Of a stretch of DNA of 64,000 bases, positions 36,372 to 44,477 are shown piece after piece (position 1 is the first letter of the stretch; every line of letters starts with the position of its first letter). This DNA comes from Reddybacter sp041622675 (lineage in GTDB: Bacteria > Pseudomonadota > Gammaproteobacteria > Pseudomonadales > Porticoccaceae): positions 42,678 through 106,677 of the forward strand of contig JBFJYH010000003.1 of the NCBI GenBank assembly GCA_041622675.1. The letters are read 5' to 3'. Both the position numbers and the translations under genes were made by a program. A model generated the notes under the pieces. The model made no database searches, had not been told where the DNA came from, and saw only the letters and a program-made list of their open reading frames with translations.

Positions 36372-36862
36372 TTGATATTCTCCTGGGTAGGTAGGGTGCG
36401 AAGCGTGTTTTCTGCGTTGCCTAATAAGTAGGACGCACCAGGGTCCACGACCACCCTGTTTTGCATGGCTGTTCGACCCAGTAACATGCGAAAGCGCATA
36501 GTGTCGCGGTTAGTGAGCGTCATTTCGATGGGCCAACTGGCGTTGCCCAGCTCCAGTTGTGTTGAGATGACATAGCGTTCTTCTCGGTGGCCGCCGGAGT
36601 CGGTGACGGTTCGCTTGTCGACGACTTGTGCTTCGCAAAATAACTCGGGTTGTAATGCATCTTGTTGGGGGTGCATACCGAAGCGAATCCACTGGGCACC
36701 TCGCTTATTAAAGGGTTCAAGACTAAAGGCATGCAGACAGGAGGTTCTAGCGCCGGTATCGATCTTGGCCTTGATAAGAGGAAGGCGCAGCTCTGGTAAC
36801 AGAACCCACTCGCGCCATCCCAGTGTTATCGGTGTGTTATTCACGTATAGGGATTCCTTCAC
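36368..36862 (-). CDS. rimB: RimB-like retropepsin-fold protease (DUF785, 'ATP-dependent zinc protease')
   Basis: A 164-residue single-domain aspartyl-protease-like protein. The active-site motif KIDTGARTSCLHA (about 32-44) resembles the DTG of retropepsins, and the second conserved segment is RFRMLLGRTAMQ. In Pseudomonas a protein of this family, RimB, acts with RimK on ribosomal protein S6. Here it overlaps rimK by ATGA and leads the operon, which supports the name. The annotation 'zinc protease' in databases is historical. Confidence 0.85.
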   Translation of the reverse strand: MKESLYVNNTPITLGWREWVLLPELRLPLIKAKIDTGARTSCLHAFSLEPFNKRGAQWIRFGMHPQQDALQPELFCEAQVVDKRTVTDSGGHREERYVISTQLELGNASWPIEMTLTNRDTMRFRMLLGRTAMQNRVVVDPGASYLLGNAENTLRTLPTQENIK

Positions 36863-37124
36863 TGTGAGAGGCTGGATTGAAAGAAAAACTAATTATAAAG
36901 GTGGTGATTTCTAGCGTACTCGCAGTTGGCTCATCAAACGCACTCTGCCCTCTCTTTCCCAAGTAAGCAACTGATATGTGCGCGAATGTGTTTAATTGCG
37001 AGAGGGTGCGCTTGCTCGTCAGTTTGTGAGAGGAATTGGCCACGAAAAAGCCGTGTTTTTCCTGCAGCGGCAATTTTTTTATTCATGCCCTCTGATTGAC
37101 GTTATTTTGGCTGGGGCGGGGCGT

Positions 37125-37619
37125 TTAGGTCTTATCAATAGTTGTACTTTGTCGGTCAATTGAGCCGATATCTAATACGGGTGCCGCATCAATCTGCTGT
37201 GCGTCCATCATATGGGCTACCCGCTGTAGGGCGGCAATAATCATCATCTGCTCCCACTGCTGCAAATTGTCAAATTGATCGGTGAAGTGTTCCTGTAGTG
37301 GTGTTGGCGCGTCTTTAAGAATGTTAGTGCCGGCATCTGTTAAATGAGCGTGCACTTTACGTTTATCTTTGGTGGAGCGTTCCCGGTAAACCAACTCTCG
37401 TTTTTCCAACCGGTCGAGAATAGTGGTGACAGTAGCCTGACTTAGGCTGACCTCGTTTGCCAACTCGCCAATGGTGATGTCGTGTCTAGCGTGAATGGCT
37501 TGAAGCAGCAGAATCTGTGGGGTTGTTAGTCCGGTTGTTTTTGCCAAGTGCTTTGAATGCAGATCCGTGGCGCGGATGACACGGCGCAAAGCAACTAAAA
37601 CGTCATCTATATTATCCAA
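37125..37619 (-). CDS. ectR: EctR-like MarR-family regulator, divergent from ectA
   Basis: MarR/winged-helix repressor of about 164 residues. The recognition region is ITIGELANEVSLSQATVTTILDRLEKR and the beta wing is RSTKDKRKVHAHLT. The conserved N-terminal DVLVALRRVIRATDLHSKHL is typical of EctR proteins that repress ect operons. No ATG is available: I chose a TTG at 37619 with GAGAG upstream because conservation starts there. A GTG at 37733 would add 38 non-conserved residues. It is divergent from ectA with a palindromic operator candidate between them. Confidence 0.85.
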   Translation of the reverse strand: MDNIDDVLVALRRVIRATDLHSKHLAKTTGLTTPQILLLQAIHARHDITIGELANEVSLSQATVTTILDRLEKRELVYRERSTKDKRKVHAHLTDAGTNILKDAPTPLQEHFTDQFDNLQQWEQMMIIAALQRVAHMMDAQQIDAAPVLDIGSIDRQSTTIDKT

Positions 37620-37795
37620 GTCAGCTCTCTCAAATGTTGTTTTGGTGGTTTCTTTGGGGCGATTATATTTTGACTGTACAGGTCTTGCTATCGATCCCCT
37701 CTTTCTCGGGAAATAAATTTTAATCAATAGCACTCGGTGAGTTGAATCTATCGCTCTGGAAGCAACGGCGAGGCCAACCTTGCACAGAAATACCT

Positions 37796-37821
37796 TTAGT
37801 GTACAATGCTTCGTGTACTAA
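37796..37821. promoter_or_regulatory. candidate EctR operator
   Basis: TTAGTGTAC (37796-37804) and GTGTACTAA (37813-37821) flank an 8-nt centre. The arms TTAGT/ACTAA are inverted and GTGTAC is repeated directly, giving the pseudo-dyad expected for a MarR dimer. It lies between ectR and ectA. Assignment is by position and symmetry only. Confidence 0.5.
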
Positions 37822-37972
37822 GCAAATTACTGGGCTGCCACGAAAGGGTGGTTTTTTTTCGCTCGAAAAGTGATATTTACTAGCCAATAGTTAACATTTT
37901 TACTAATTTTGGTTTTATTTTCACAGAAATATTACATAGCTCTGTAACAAATATTAAGGTTATATTTTATTT

Positions 37973-38479
37973 ATGCCCCCATTAATGATGAGTCAGGAAT
38001 TTACTTTTTATCAGCCATCTAGGGATGACGGTTGGGACGTTTCCCGGCTGATCAGTGCTTGCCCACCCCTCGATATCAACTCGGTTTACTGCAATTTGCT
38101 GCAATGTCATCACTTTGCCAGTACATCGGTTGCGGTCCGTAAGCAGGAAGAATTGGTGGGTTTTGTCAGCGCGTACCGTATTCCTGACAAGCCTGAAACG
38201 CTGTTTGTCTGGCAGGTAGCTGTCGCTGAGAGTGCCCGTGGACACGGGTTGGCAACGCGGATGATCGAGCACATTTTGGCAAGAGAGGCATGCCTAGGCT
38301 GCACATTTATAGACACTACAATCACCGAGGATAACGAGGCTTCATGGGCCTTGTTTGGCCGAATTGCCAAGCACTATGAAGCGCCTTTAAGACGCGAGGC
38401 CTTGTTTACTAAAGCGCAGCATTTTGCCGGGCAGCACGATACGGAAGTATTGGTGACCATTGGCCCATTAGCCCGATAG
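37973..38479 (+). CDS. ectA: L-2,4-diaminobutyrate acetyltransferase (EctA)
   Basis: GNAT enzyme that acetylates L-2,4-diaminobutyrate to N-gamma-acetyldiaminobutyrate, the second step of ectoine synthesis. The 168 residues contain the diagnostic NSVYCNLLQCHHFA segment and the acetyl-CoA loop ARGHGLATRMIEHIL. TTITEDNEASWALF is also family-typical. AAGG lies 13 nt before the ATG at 37973, which is long; ATGs at 37985 and 37988 are possible alternatives. An imperfect dyad (TTACA/TGTAA at 37932-37946) lies just upstream and may contribute to control. Confidence 0.95.
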   Translation: MPPLMMSQEFTFYQPSRDDGWDVSRLISACPPLDINSVYCNLLQCHHFASTSVAVRKQEELVGFVSAYRIPDKPETLFVWQVAVAESARGHGLATRMIEHILAREACLGCTFIDTTITEDNEASWALFGRIAKHYEAPLRREALFTKAQHFAGQHDTEVLVTIGPLAR

Positions 38480-38553
38480 AGAACGCCGCGGACTCAGCTG
38501 GCGTACCCATCTCACCCCTTACCGCACTACACGCAATAAAAGGAAATCACGGT

Positions 38554-39864
38554 ATGAAAATATTTGACGAAATTGAATCGGAAGTACAGAGCTACGCACG
38601 GGCATTTCCCCGGGTGTTTCATAAAGCCCAGGGTGAATACCTTTACGATGCAGAGGGCAACCAATTTCTCGACTTCCTCGCAGGTGCAGGCACGCTGAAT
38701 TACGGCCACAATAACCCGGTCTTTAAAGACCAATTGCTGGAATACATTAACAACGATGGCATTACCCACGGTCTCGATCTGCATACCAAAGCCAAGGGTG
38801 CCTTTCTTGAAGCCTTTAACGAGAAGATTCTCAAGCCGCGGGATATGGACTATCTCGTGCAGTTCACCGGCCCCACCGGTACCAATGCGGTTGAGGCGGC
38901 AATGAAAATAGCCCGCAACGTGACCGGTCAGCAGAATATTGTGACCTTCACTAATGGCTTCCACGGTGTCAGCTTGGGGGCATTGGCGGCCACCGGTAAC
39001 GCCCATCACAGAGATGCGGCGGGTGCAGCCCTCACCGGCGTGCACCGTATGCCCTACGATGGTTATTTGGGTGAGGGTATCGATACCACCGCCTATCTGG
39101 ATAAAGTGCTCTCCGATTCTAGCAGCGGTATTAATTCACCGGCCGCGGTGATGGTGGAAACTGTACAAGGTGAAGGCGGTATCAATGTCGCCAGCTTTGA
39201 GTGGTTGCGTAATTTACAGGCTGTGTGCAAAAAACACGGATTGTTACTCATTATTGACGATATTCAGGCGGGCTGTGGCCGCACCGGCAATTACTTTAGT
39301 TTTGAAGAGGCGGGTATTGAGCCAGATATTATCACCCTCTCCAAATCCCTAGGCGGTTACGGTTTGCCCTTTGCTGTGGTGTTAATGAAACCCGCACTCG
39401 ACCAGTGGAAGCCGGGTGAACATAACGGCACGTTCCGGGGCAATAATTTTGCCTTTGTCACCGCTAAGGCTGCTATTGACCACTACTGGTCGGATGACGC
39501 ATTTGCGCAAACCGTTAAGCGTAAGGGGCAGTATGTCTCACAGCGGTTGGCCGCCATCGTTGAGCGTTATGGCGAGGGCAATTTTACGGCGCGGGGTCGC
39601 GGCATGTTTCAGGGCATCAACTGCGTGAATGGTGAAATAGCTGGTGCGATTACCCAGCGCGCGTTCAAAAGTGGGCTCATTATCGAAACAAGCGGTGCCG
39701 ACGACCAGGTGGTGAAGTTTTTGTGCCCATTGACCATTGGTGGCGAAAACTTGAAAAGAGGCATCGATATTGTCGAGCAAGCTATCAAAGAGGTGTGCGC
39801 CAAAGAAGCGCCGATACCTGAAGAGGTCGATTTTTTTGACGAACTCCAGACTGTCAGCGCTTGA
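38554..39864 (+). CDS. ectB: diaminobutyrate-2-oxoglutarate transaminase (EctB)
   Basis: PLP-dependent class III aminotransferase that converts aspartate semialdehyde plus glutamate to L-2,4-diaminobutyrate, the first committed step of ectoine synthesis. The 436 residues carry FTGPTGTNAVEAAMKIAR, the PLP-binding LLIIDDIQAGCGRTG and the Schiff-base lysine in ITLSKSLGGYGLP. Length matches EctB. AAAGGAAA precedes the ATG. It lies 74 nt downstream of ectA in the operon. Confidence 0.97.
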   Translation: MKIFDEIESEVQSYARAFPRVFHKAQGEYLYDAEGNQFLDFLAGAGTLNYGHNNPVFKDQLLEYINNDGITHGLDLHTKAKGAFLEAFNEKILKPRDMDYLVQFTGPTGTNAVEAAMKIARNVTGQQNIVTFTNGFHGVSLGALAATGNAHHRDAAGAALTGVHRMPYDGYLGEGIDTTAYLDKVLSDSSSGINSPAAVMVETVQGEGGINVASFEWLRNLQAVCKKHGLLLIIDDIQAGCGRTGNYFSFEEAGIEPDIITLSKSLGGYGLPFAVVLMKPALDQWKPGEHNGTFRGNNFAFVTAKAAIDHYWSDDAFAQTVKRKGQYVSQRLAAIVERYGEGNFTARGRGMFQGINCVNGEIAGAITQRAFKSGLIIETSGADDQVVKFLCPLTIGGENLKRGIDIVEQAIKEVCAKEAPIPEEVDFFDELQTVSA

Positions 39865-39962
39865 TAGCGTGTCGGACTGTTGCGTCCTAAAGCTGCAGCA
39901 ACATTATTACACTGCGCAGATTGCCTGCTCAGTCAAACGATTTAAAGAAAAGGAGTATTGCC

Positions 39963-40367
39963 TTGTTAGTTAGAAATCTGCAAGACGCTGAAAAAACAGA
40001 TCGCCGCATCGTCTCCCCCGACGGCAACTGGGAGAGCACTCGATTGCTGCTCAAAGATGATCAAATGGGGTTTTCTTTTCACATCACTACTATTTATGAA
40101 GGTGTTGATTTTCAGATGCACTACCAGCGCCATCTCGAAGCGGTGTACTGCATTTCTGGCGAGGGCGAGGTCGAAACAGTGGCCGATGGCAAGATCTATC
40201 CCGTCACCCCGGGCACTTTATATAACCTAGATAAACACGATAAACATAATTTGCGCGCCTTTAAAGAAATGAAATTGGCCTGTGTTTTTAACCCGCCGCT
40301 CAATGGCAAAGAAGTGCACAACGCTGAGGGTTCCTATGAGCTGGATGCCGAAGCTGTTAGCACATAA
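39963..40367 (+). CDS. ectC: ectoine synthase (EctC)
   Basis: Cupin-fold enzyme that closes the ectoine ring from N-gamma-acetyldiaminobutyrate. It has 134 residues. The start is TTG at 39963: AAAAGGAG lies 7 nt upstream and the protein then begins MLVRNLQD as EctC proteins do. The longer frame from 39921 has no ribosome-binding site. The cupin core contains HYQRHLEAVYCISGEGEVE and the C-terminal LACVFNPPLNGKEVH motif, with conserved Tyr, Trp and metal-binding residues in family positions. Confidence 0.96.
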   Translation: MLVRNLQDAEKTDRRIVSPDGNWESTRLLLKDDQMGFSFHITTIYEGVDFQMHYQRHLEAVYCISGEGEVETVADGKIYPVTPGTLYNLDKHDKHNLRAFKEMKLACVFNPPLNGKEVHNAEGSYELDAEAVST

Positions 40368-40433
40368 AAGCTGTTTGACGAAAAGTTATTAATTGATAGC
40401 AAAACCAATAACCAGAGGGCAAGGCGCTAGATT

Positions 40434-41369
40434 ATGAAATCGGCAAGCGTACCAGCAATGAATACACAGCAAGACCGTTACCCGTCTAGAGGTGCGTCGA
40501 AAGCACAGTTGGGTAAGCGTTTGGATCCGATCATCTATGCCGAGGAAACTGGTTCAGGGCCCATCGGCCGGGACTTGTTGAGAAAATATGAAGAAAACGG
40601 CTTTTTGGTTTTAGACGCTGTTTTTAGCCCACAGGAGATACGCAGTTTCCAGCGAGAGCTTTATCAACTCAAGGATGATCAGCAGATAGCCGCGTCGGGT
40701 GAGACGATTACAGAACCCGGCAATGGCGAAATTCGCTCGATTTTCAGAATTCATCAGATAAGTGCAGTCTTTAAAAAACTGGCAAGCGACCCGAGACTGG
40801 TCGGTCTCGCCCAATACCTGCTCAATGATCAGGTCTATATTCACCAGTCGCGCTTAAACTATAAGCCCGGATTTCGCGGCAAAGAATTTTACTGGCATTC
40901 GGATTTTGAAACTTGGCACGTCGAGGATGGCATGCCCGCCATGCGAGCATTGAGTATGTCCATTACATTAACAGAAAACCACGACACTAACGGCCCCTTG
41001 ATGTTGATACCCGGATCGCACCGCCACTATGTCGTGTGTGAGGGTCAAACCCCGGCTAATCACTTTAAGTCATCCCTGCGAAAACAGGAGTACGGTGTGC
41101 CCAGCGACCACTGTTTAAGCCAATTGACTGATCAGGGCGGCATTGTTACTGCAACGGGCAAGCCGGGGAGTGTCGTTGTGTTCGATTGCAATACCATGCA
41201 TGGTTCAAACGGCAATATCACTCCCTACCCACGCTCTAATGCCTTCTTTGTGTATAACGCTATGAGTAATCGCGTGGTTGCCCCCTTTTGCGATCAACCG
41301 CCACGTCCTGAATACATTTGTGCGCGTGAGTCGATAGCGCCTGTCATCGTTGCAGCTGAAGGTCGTTAA
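40434..41369 (+). CDS. ectD: ectoine hydroxylase (EctD)
   Basis: Fe(II)/2-oxoglutarate-dependent dioxygenase that turns ectoine into 5-hydroxyectoine. The 311 residues include the iron facial triad His155 and Asp157 (FYWHSDFETWHVEDGMP, the EctD signature) and His256 (MHGSNGNITP). Positions match the family within a few residues. It follows ectC by 66 nt, so the organism probably accumulates both ectoine and hydroxyectoine. The next gene begins 2 nt after its stop. Confidence 0.97.
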   Translation: MKSASVPAMNTQQDRYPSRGASKAQLGKRLDPIIYAEETGSGPIGRDLLRKYEENGFLVLDAVFSPQEIRSFQRELYQLKDDQQIAASGETITEPGNGEIRSIFRIHQISAVFKKLASDPRLVGLAQYLLNDQVYIHQSRLNYKPGFRGKEFYWHSDFETWHVEDGMPAMRALSMSITLTENHDTNGPLMLIPGSHRHYVVCEGQTPANHFKSSLRKQEYGVPSDHCLSQLTDQGGIVTATGKPGSVVVFDCNTMHGSNGNITPYPRSNAFFVYNAMSNRVVAPFCDQPPRPEYICARESIAPVIVAAEGR

Positions 41370-41371
41370 GT

Positions 41372-41692
41372 GTGGATAATCGACAACGTGACACGCTTAA
41401 GCAGCTAATGAAAACCCGCATCGATGAAATCGAGGGCTTTTTATCGCCGAGTGCAAATGATAGCGACCCAGATGACGAGTCAGCGAGCCTCGATCAAAAA
41501 ATTGCATCGGCTGTCAACTCACAGGTGAGTCAAAATGAAAAGCGCGAGCTGGCCTTGATACGCAATAACCTGCAATGGCTGGACAGTGAAGACGCGGGTT
41601 ATTGCCAGCAATGTGGCGATGAAATTCCCTTCGCGCGATTACAGGCCGTTCCCGCTACGCGCCTGTGTATTGGTTGCGCCGAACGGTCATAA
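41372..41692 (+). CDS. DksA/TraR-type C4 zinc-finger protein inside the ectoine operon
   Basis: A 106-residue protein with an acidic helical N-terminus and a C-terminal four-cysteine zinc finger, CQQCGDE…CIGCAE. The coiled-coil tip reads DPDDES, close to the DxxDxA motif by which DksA and TraR act in the RNA polymerase secondary channel, but with Ser at the Ala position. The GTG start is 2 nt after the ectD stop, so it is translationally coupled. It may tune transcription or ppGpp responses to osmotic stress (inference). Confidence 0.85.
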   Translation: MDNRQRDTLKQLMKTRIDEIEGFLSPSANDSDPDDESASLDQKIASAVNSQVSQNEKRELALIRNNLQWLDSEDAGYCQQCGDEIPFARLQAVPATRLCIGCAERS

Positions 41693-41771
41693 ATCTTGCC
41701 CGATATGGCAAACCTAGGACAATCCAGAATTTAGCTCAGAGATCCATTTAATTTTTTTCATAGTAGGAAAT

Positions 41772-43232
41772 ATGACGATAAGCAGACAAACACCAGCCCA
41801 ACACAGTGTGGAGAAAATCGGAGGTACGTCCATGAGCGACTACCGGGCCGTGCGCGATAATATCATTTTCAAACCCGGCATCGGGCAAAGCTTATACCAG
41901 AGGGTCTTTGTCGTGTCCGCCTATAGCGGCATCACCAACGATCTACTGGAGCATAAAAAATCCGGGCGCCCGGGTGTTTATGGCCTATTTGCCAGTAGCG
42001 CAAACGACAACGACTGGTATGACGCCATGGCACAACTGCAAAGCAAATTGCACAGCATCAATCAACGTCTGTTTACCAGCGAAGCCGACTTGAAGCGCGC
42101 CAATCGGTTTATTGATGAGCGCATTGAGGCAGCCCACCAATGCTTAACAGATTTGCAAGGGGTGTGTCGCCATGGCCATTTTTCGCTGTCCGAGCACCTC
42201 GATACGGTGCGGGAAATGCTCGCTAGTATTGGTGAAGCCCACAGCGCTTGGAACACAGCGGCCTTATTGCAGCGCGATGGTGTCAATGCTTGCTTTGTCG
42301 ATTTAAGCGGTTGGCAAACCGCTGCCCATATGTCCCTCGATGAGCGCATTTTACAGGCTTTTGATGCCATTGACCTTGCAGCAGAGCTCCCCATTGTCAC
42401 CGGGTATGCACACACCGATAGTGGCTTAATGGCGAACTTTAATCGAGGCTACAGTGAGATCACTTTTAGCCGCATCGCAGTGTTGACGGGTGCCCGGGAA
42501 GCGATTATCCACAAAGAATTTCATCTCAGCAGTGCCGACCCCCTGTTGGTCGGTGAAGCGAATGCCGTGCCCATCGGTCGAACTAATTACGATGTGGCCG
42601 ACCAACTGGCTAACCTGGGTATGGAAGCAATTCACCCCAAAGCCGCCAAGGGCTTGCGCCAAAATGAAATCCCCCTGCGCATCAAAAACACCTTTGAACC
42701 GGAACACGCGGGGACGGTCATTGCCCAGGACTATGTCAGTGACACCCCCCGCGTGGAGATTATCGCCGGCAGCAAGGGGATTCACGCTCTTGAGCTGTTT
42801 GACCAGGATATGATGGGGCAGATCGATCTCTACGACCGAGAAATTCTGTCCGTGCTGCGTCGCTTCAAGGCCGAGATTGTGGCCAAAGATGTGAATGCCA
42901 ACACCATCACCCACTACCTTGCGACCAACCTGAAAACGATCAAGCGTATCCGCAACGCACTGCAAGAGATATATCCCGATGCTGAACTGGACCAGCGAAA
43001 GGCGTCCATTGTCTCGGCCATTGGTAGCGATATGCGGGTAGCGGGCATGCTGTCCAAGGCAGTGTCTGCATTGGCGGCGAAAAATATTAACGTATTGGCG
43101 ATGCACCAATCTATGCGTCAGGTGGATATGCAGTTTGTGGTCGGCGAGGAGGATTATGAACTGGCTGTAAAAAGCCTGCACGCGTGTTTGGTGGAGGTAC
43201 ACGACCACGGCAGAGCGATATGTGCAGCATAA
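41772..43232 (+). CDS. ask: ectoine-specific aspartate kinase (Ask_Ect)
   Basis: Phosphorylates L-aspartate and supplies aspartyl phosphate for ectoine synthesis. The 486 residues begin with VEKIGGTSM, the N-terminal lysine/glycine motif of aspartokinases in the variant typical of Ask_Ect. The catalytic region includes FNRGYSEITFSRIA and KEFHLSSADP. Two ACT-like domains lie at about 325-486. Ask_Ect isoenzymes are less feedback-inhibited than biosynthetic ones. AGGAAAT precedes the ATG. The following gene starts inside its 3' end. Confidence 0.95.
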   Translation: MTISRQTPAQHSVEKIGGTSMSDYRAVRDNIIFKPGIGQSLYQRVFVVSAYSGITNDLLEHKKSGRPGVYGLFASSANDNDWYDAMAQLQSKLHSINQRLFTSEADLKRANRFIDERIEAAHQCLTDLQGVCRHGHFSLSEHLDTVREMLASIGEAHSAWNTAALLQRDGVNACFVDLSGWQTAAHMSLDERILQAFDAIDLAAELPIVTGYAHTDSGLMANFNRGYSEITFSRIAVLTGAREAIIHKEFHLSSADPLLVGEANAVPIGRTNYDVADQLANLGMEAIHPKAAKGLRQNEIPLRIKNTFEPEHAGTVIAQDYVSDTPRVEIIAGSKGIHALELFDQDMMGQIDLYDREILSVLRRFKAEIVAKDVNANTITHYLATNLKTIKRIRNALQEIYPDAELDQRKASIVSAIGSDMRVAGMLSKAVSALAAKNINVLAMHQSMRQVDMQFVVGEEDYELAVKSLHACLVEVHDHGRAICAA

Positions 43233-44092
43233 GATGGGTCGCGTTAGCTGTCTGTTGGTTGCTGTTACCCTTCGGGCAGGCCGGTGCCAGTGAGTCGGCA
43301 GAGGATAAGCCCCCCTTTGGTCAGCGCATTGCAAAATCGCCCTTTGTTGAACTCTATGTGCTGGATGAACTCAAGCAGTTGCGGGTTGATATGGCCGCAC
43401 AAAAAAATGAGCTACTGCAACAGGTCGTTGATCGTGAAATCAACTCCATTGACCGTGGCGTCGAGTACGCCACCGATACGATCAGTTACTTTTTCTATTT
43501 GATAGCGGGTGCCAGTTCGATATTAGTTTTAGTGGGCTGGTCATCAATACGCGATATTAAAGAGCGGGTGCATTCAAATGCGGATCAGCAAGTGGCGGGA
43601 TTAATCGAAACCTATGAAGACCGGCTGCGCAATATAGAAAATCAACTAAGCCAGAAAACCGAGCTATATGAAGAAAATCGCGCCGAAATTGCATTGACTC
43701 AGGAAATTCACTCTCTGTGGTTGCGTGCGGGACAGGACCTCGGTGCCCACAATAAAATTGCCACCTACGACCAGATATTAAAACTTCAGCCCGAGGATAC
43801 CGAGGCACTCACCTACAAGGCCGATGCGGCATTGGAGATGGAAGAACCCCAATGGGCGGTGAACCTGTGTAACCAGGCACTTGCCATTGACCCCGACAAC
43901 GGCCATGCTTTTTATCAATTGGCCTGTGCCTACACGGCCTTAAACCAGTTTGATGAGGCGATGGGATATTTGACGGAAGCACTGGCGCGCTCAGAAACCT
44001 ATCGCGATGATTTGTTGAGTGACCCTGCTTTGGTGCCCCTAAAGCGTTACGAACCCTTTAACCAATTGCTGGAACAGGTGCGTGAAACTTAA
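43220..44092 (+). CDS. membrane-anchored TPR protein in the ectoine operon
   Basis: A 290-residue protein. The ATG at 43220 overlaps the ask stop by 13 nt and gives a signal-like hydrophobic start (about 5-22). A second hydrophobic helix is at about 88-108 (YFFYLIAGASSILVLVGW). A coiled-coil stretch (about 120-160) and tandem TPR units follow (AGQDLGAHNKIATYDQILKL and YQLACAYTALNQFDEAMGYL regions). No enzyme domain. It could scaffold or sense at the membrane. Its stop overlaps the next gene by 11 nt. Confidence 0.82.
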   Translation: MCSIRWVALAVCWLLLPFGQAGASESAEDKPPFGQRIAKSPFVELYVLDELKQLRVDMAAQKNELLQQVVDREINSIDRGVEYATDTISYFFYLIAGASSILVLVGWSSIRDIKERVHSNADQQVAGLIETYEDRLRNIENQLSQKTELYEENRAEIALTQEIHSLWLRAGQDLGAHNKIATYDQILKLQPEDTEALTYKADAALEMEEPQWAVNLCNQALAIDPDNGHAFYQLACAYTALNQFDEAMGYLTEALARSETYRDDLLSDPALVPLKRYEPFNQLLEQVRET

Positions 44093-44477
44093 TTTCGATC
44101 TAGAAGATGCCAGCCAGGTAGCGATTGGCGCTTTTGCCATGGCGGTGCCGATCTCGTTTTCTGAAGAAGCTTGGCGTTTGAGTGAAACTCTGCCAGTTGG
44201 AAACATCCTACTTATGGTCTGCCTCTCGGTGATGTTCCTGGCCTTCTTCACCTATGAAAGTGTCTTTCAAGGTGATATTTCCTATCGTATCCCCGTTTTT
44301 CTTTTTCGAATACTCATCGCGTACGTGGTTGCCGGCCTTGTGGTGGCCCTCGTTTTAACGGCCCTCGATAAGTTTCCTATCACATCAGAGCCGGTGATCG
44401 CCGTGAAACGATTAATTATTATTGCCATGCCTGCATCAATGGGTGCCATCATTGTCGATGCTTTTGACAAAGAGTGA
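44082..44477 (+). CDS. DUF2391-like small integral membrane protein
   Basis: A 131-residue protein with four predicted membrane helices and a charged N-terminal stretch. Sequence character (SEEAWRLSE and a SMGAIIVDAFDKE ending) resembles the DUF2391/TIGR02587 membrane proteins, recalled and not searched. The GTG start at 44082 overlaps the TPR gene and the stop overlaps the symporter start (TGATG). It is therefore part of one translationally coupled string with ask, TPR and symporter. Confidence 0.75.
   Translation: MKLNFDLEDASQVAIGAFAMAVPISFSEEAWRLSETLPVGNILLMVCLSVMFLAFFTYESVFQGDISYRIPVFLFRILIAYVVAGLVVALVLTALDKFPITSEPVIAVKRLIIIAMPASMGAIIVDAFDKE

Noticed and set aside
38527..39045. 172-codon minus-strand open frame
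   Set aside because: Lies wholly opposite ectB, whose translation is unmistakable.
42426..43334. 302-codon open frame on the minus strand
   Set aside because: It is the antisense of ask (Ask_Ect) and the start of the TPR gene. The translation is rich in His/Arg/Gln with no domain, as expected for a shadow of a strongly biased coding frame.
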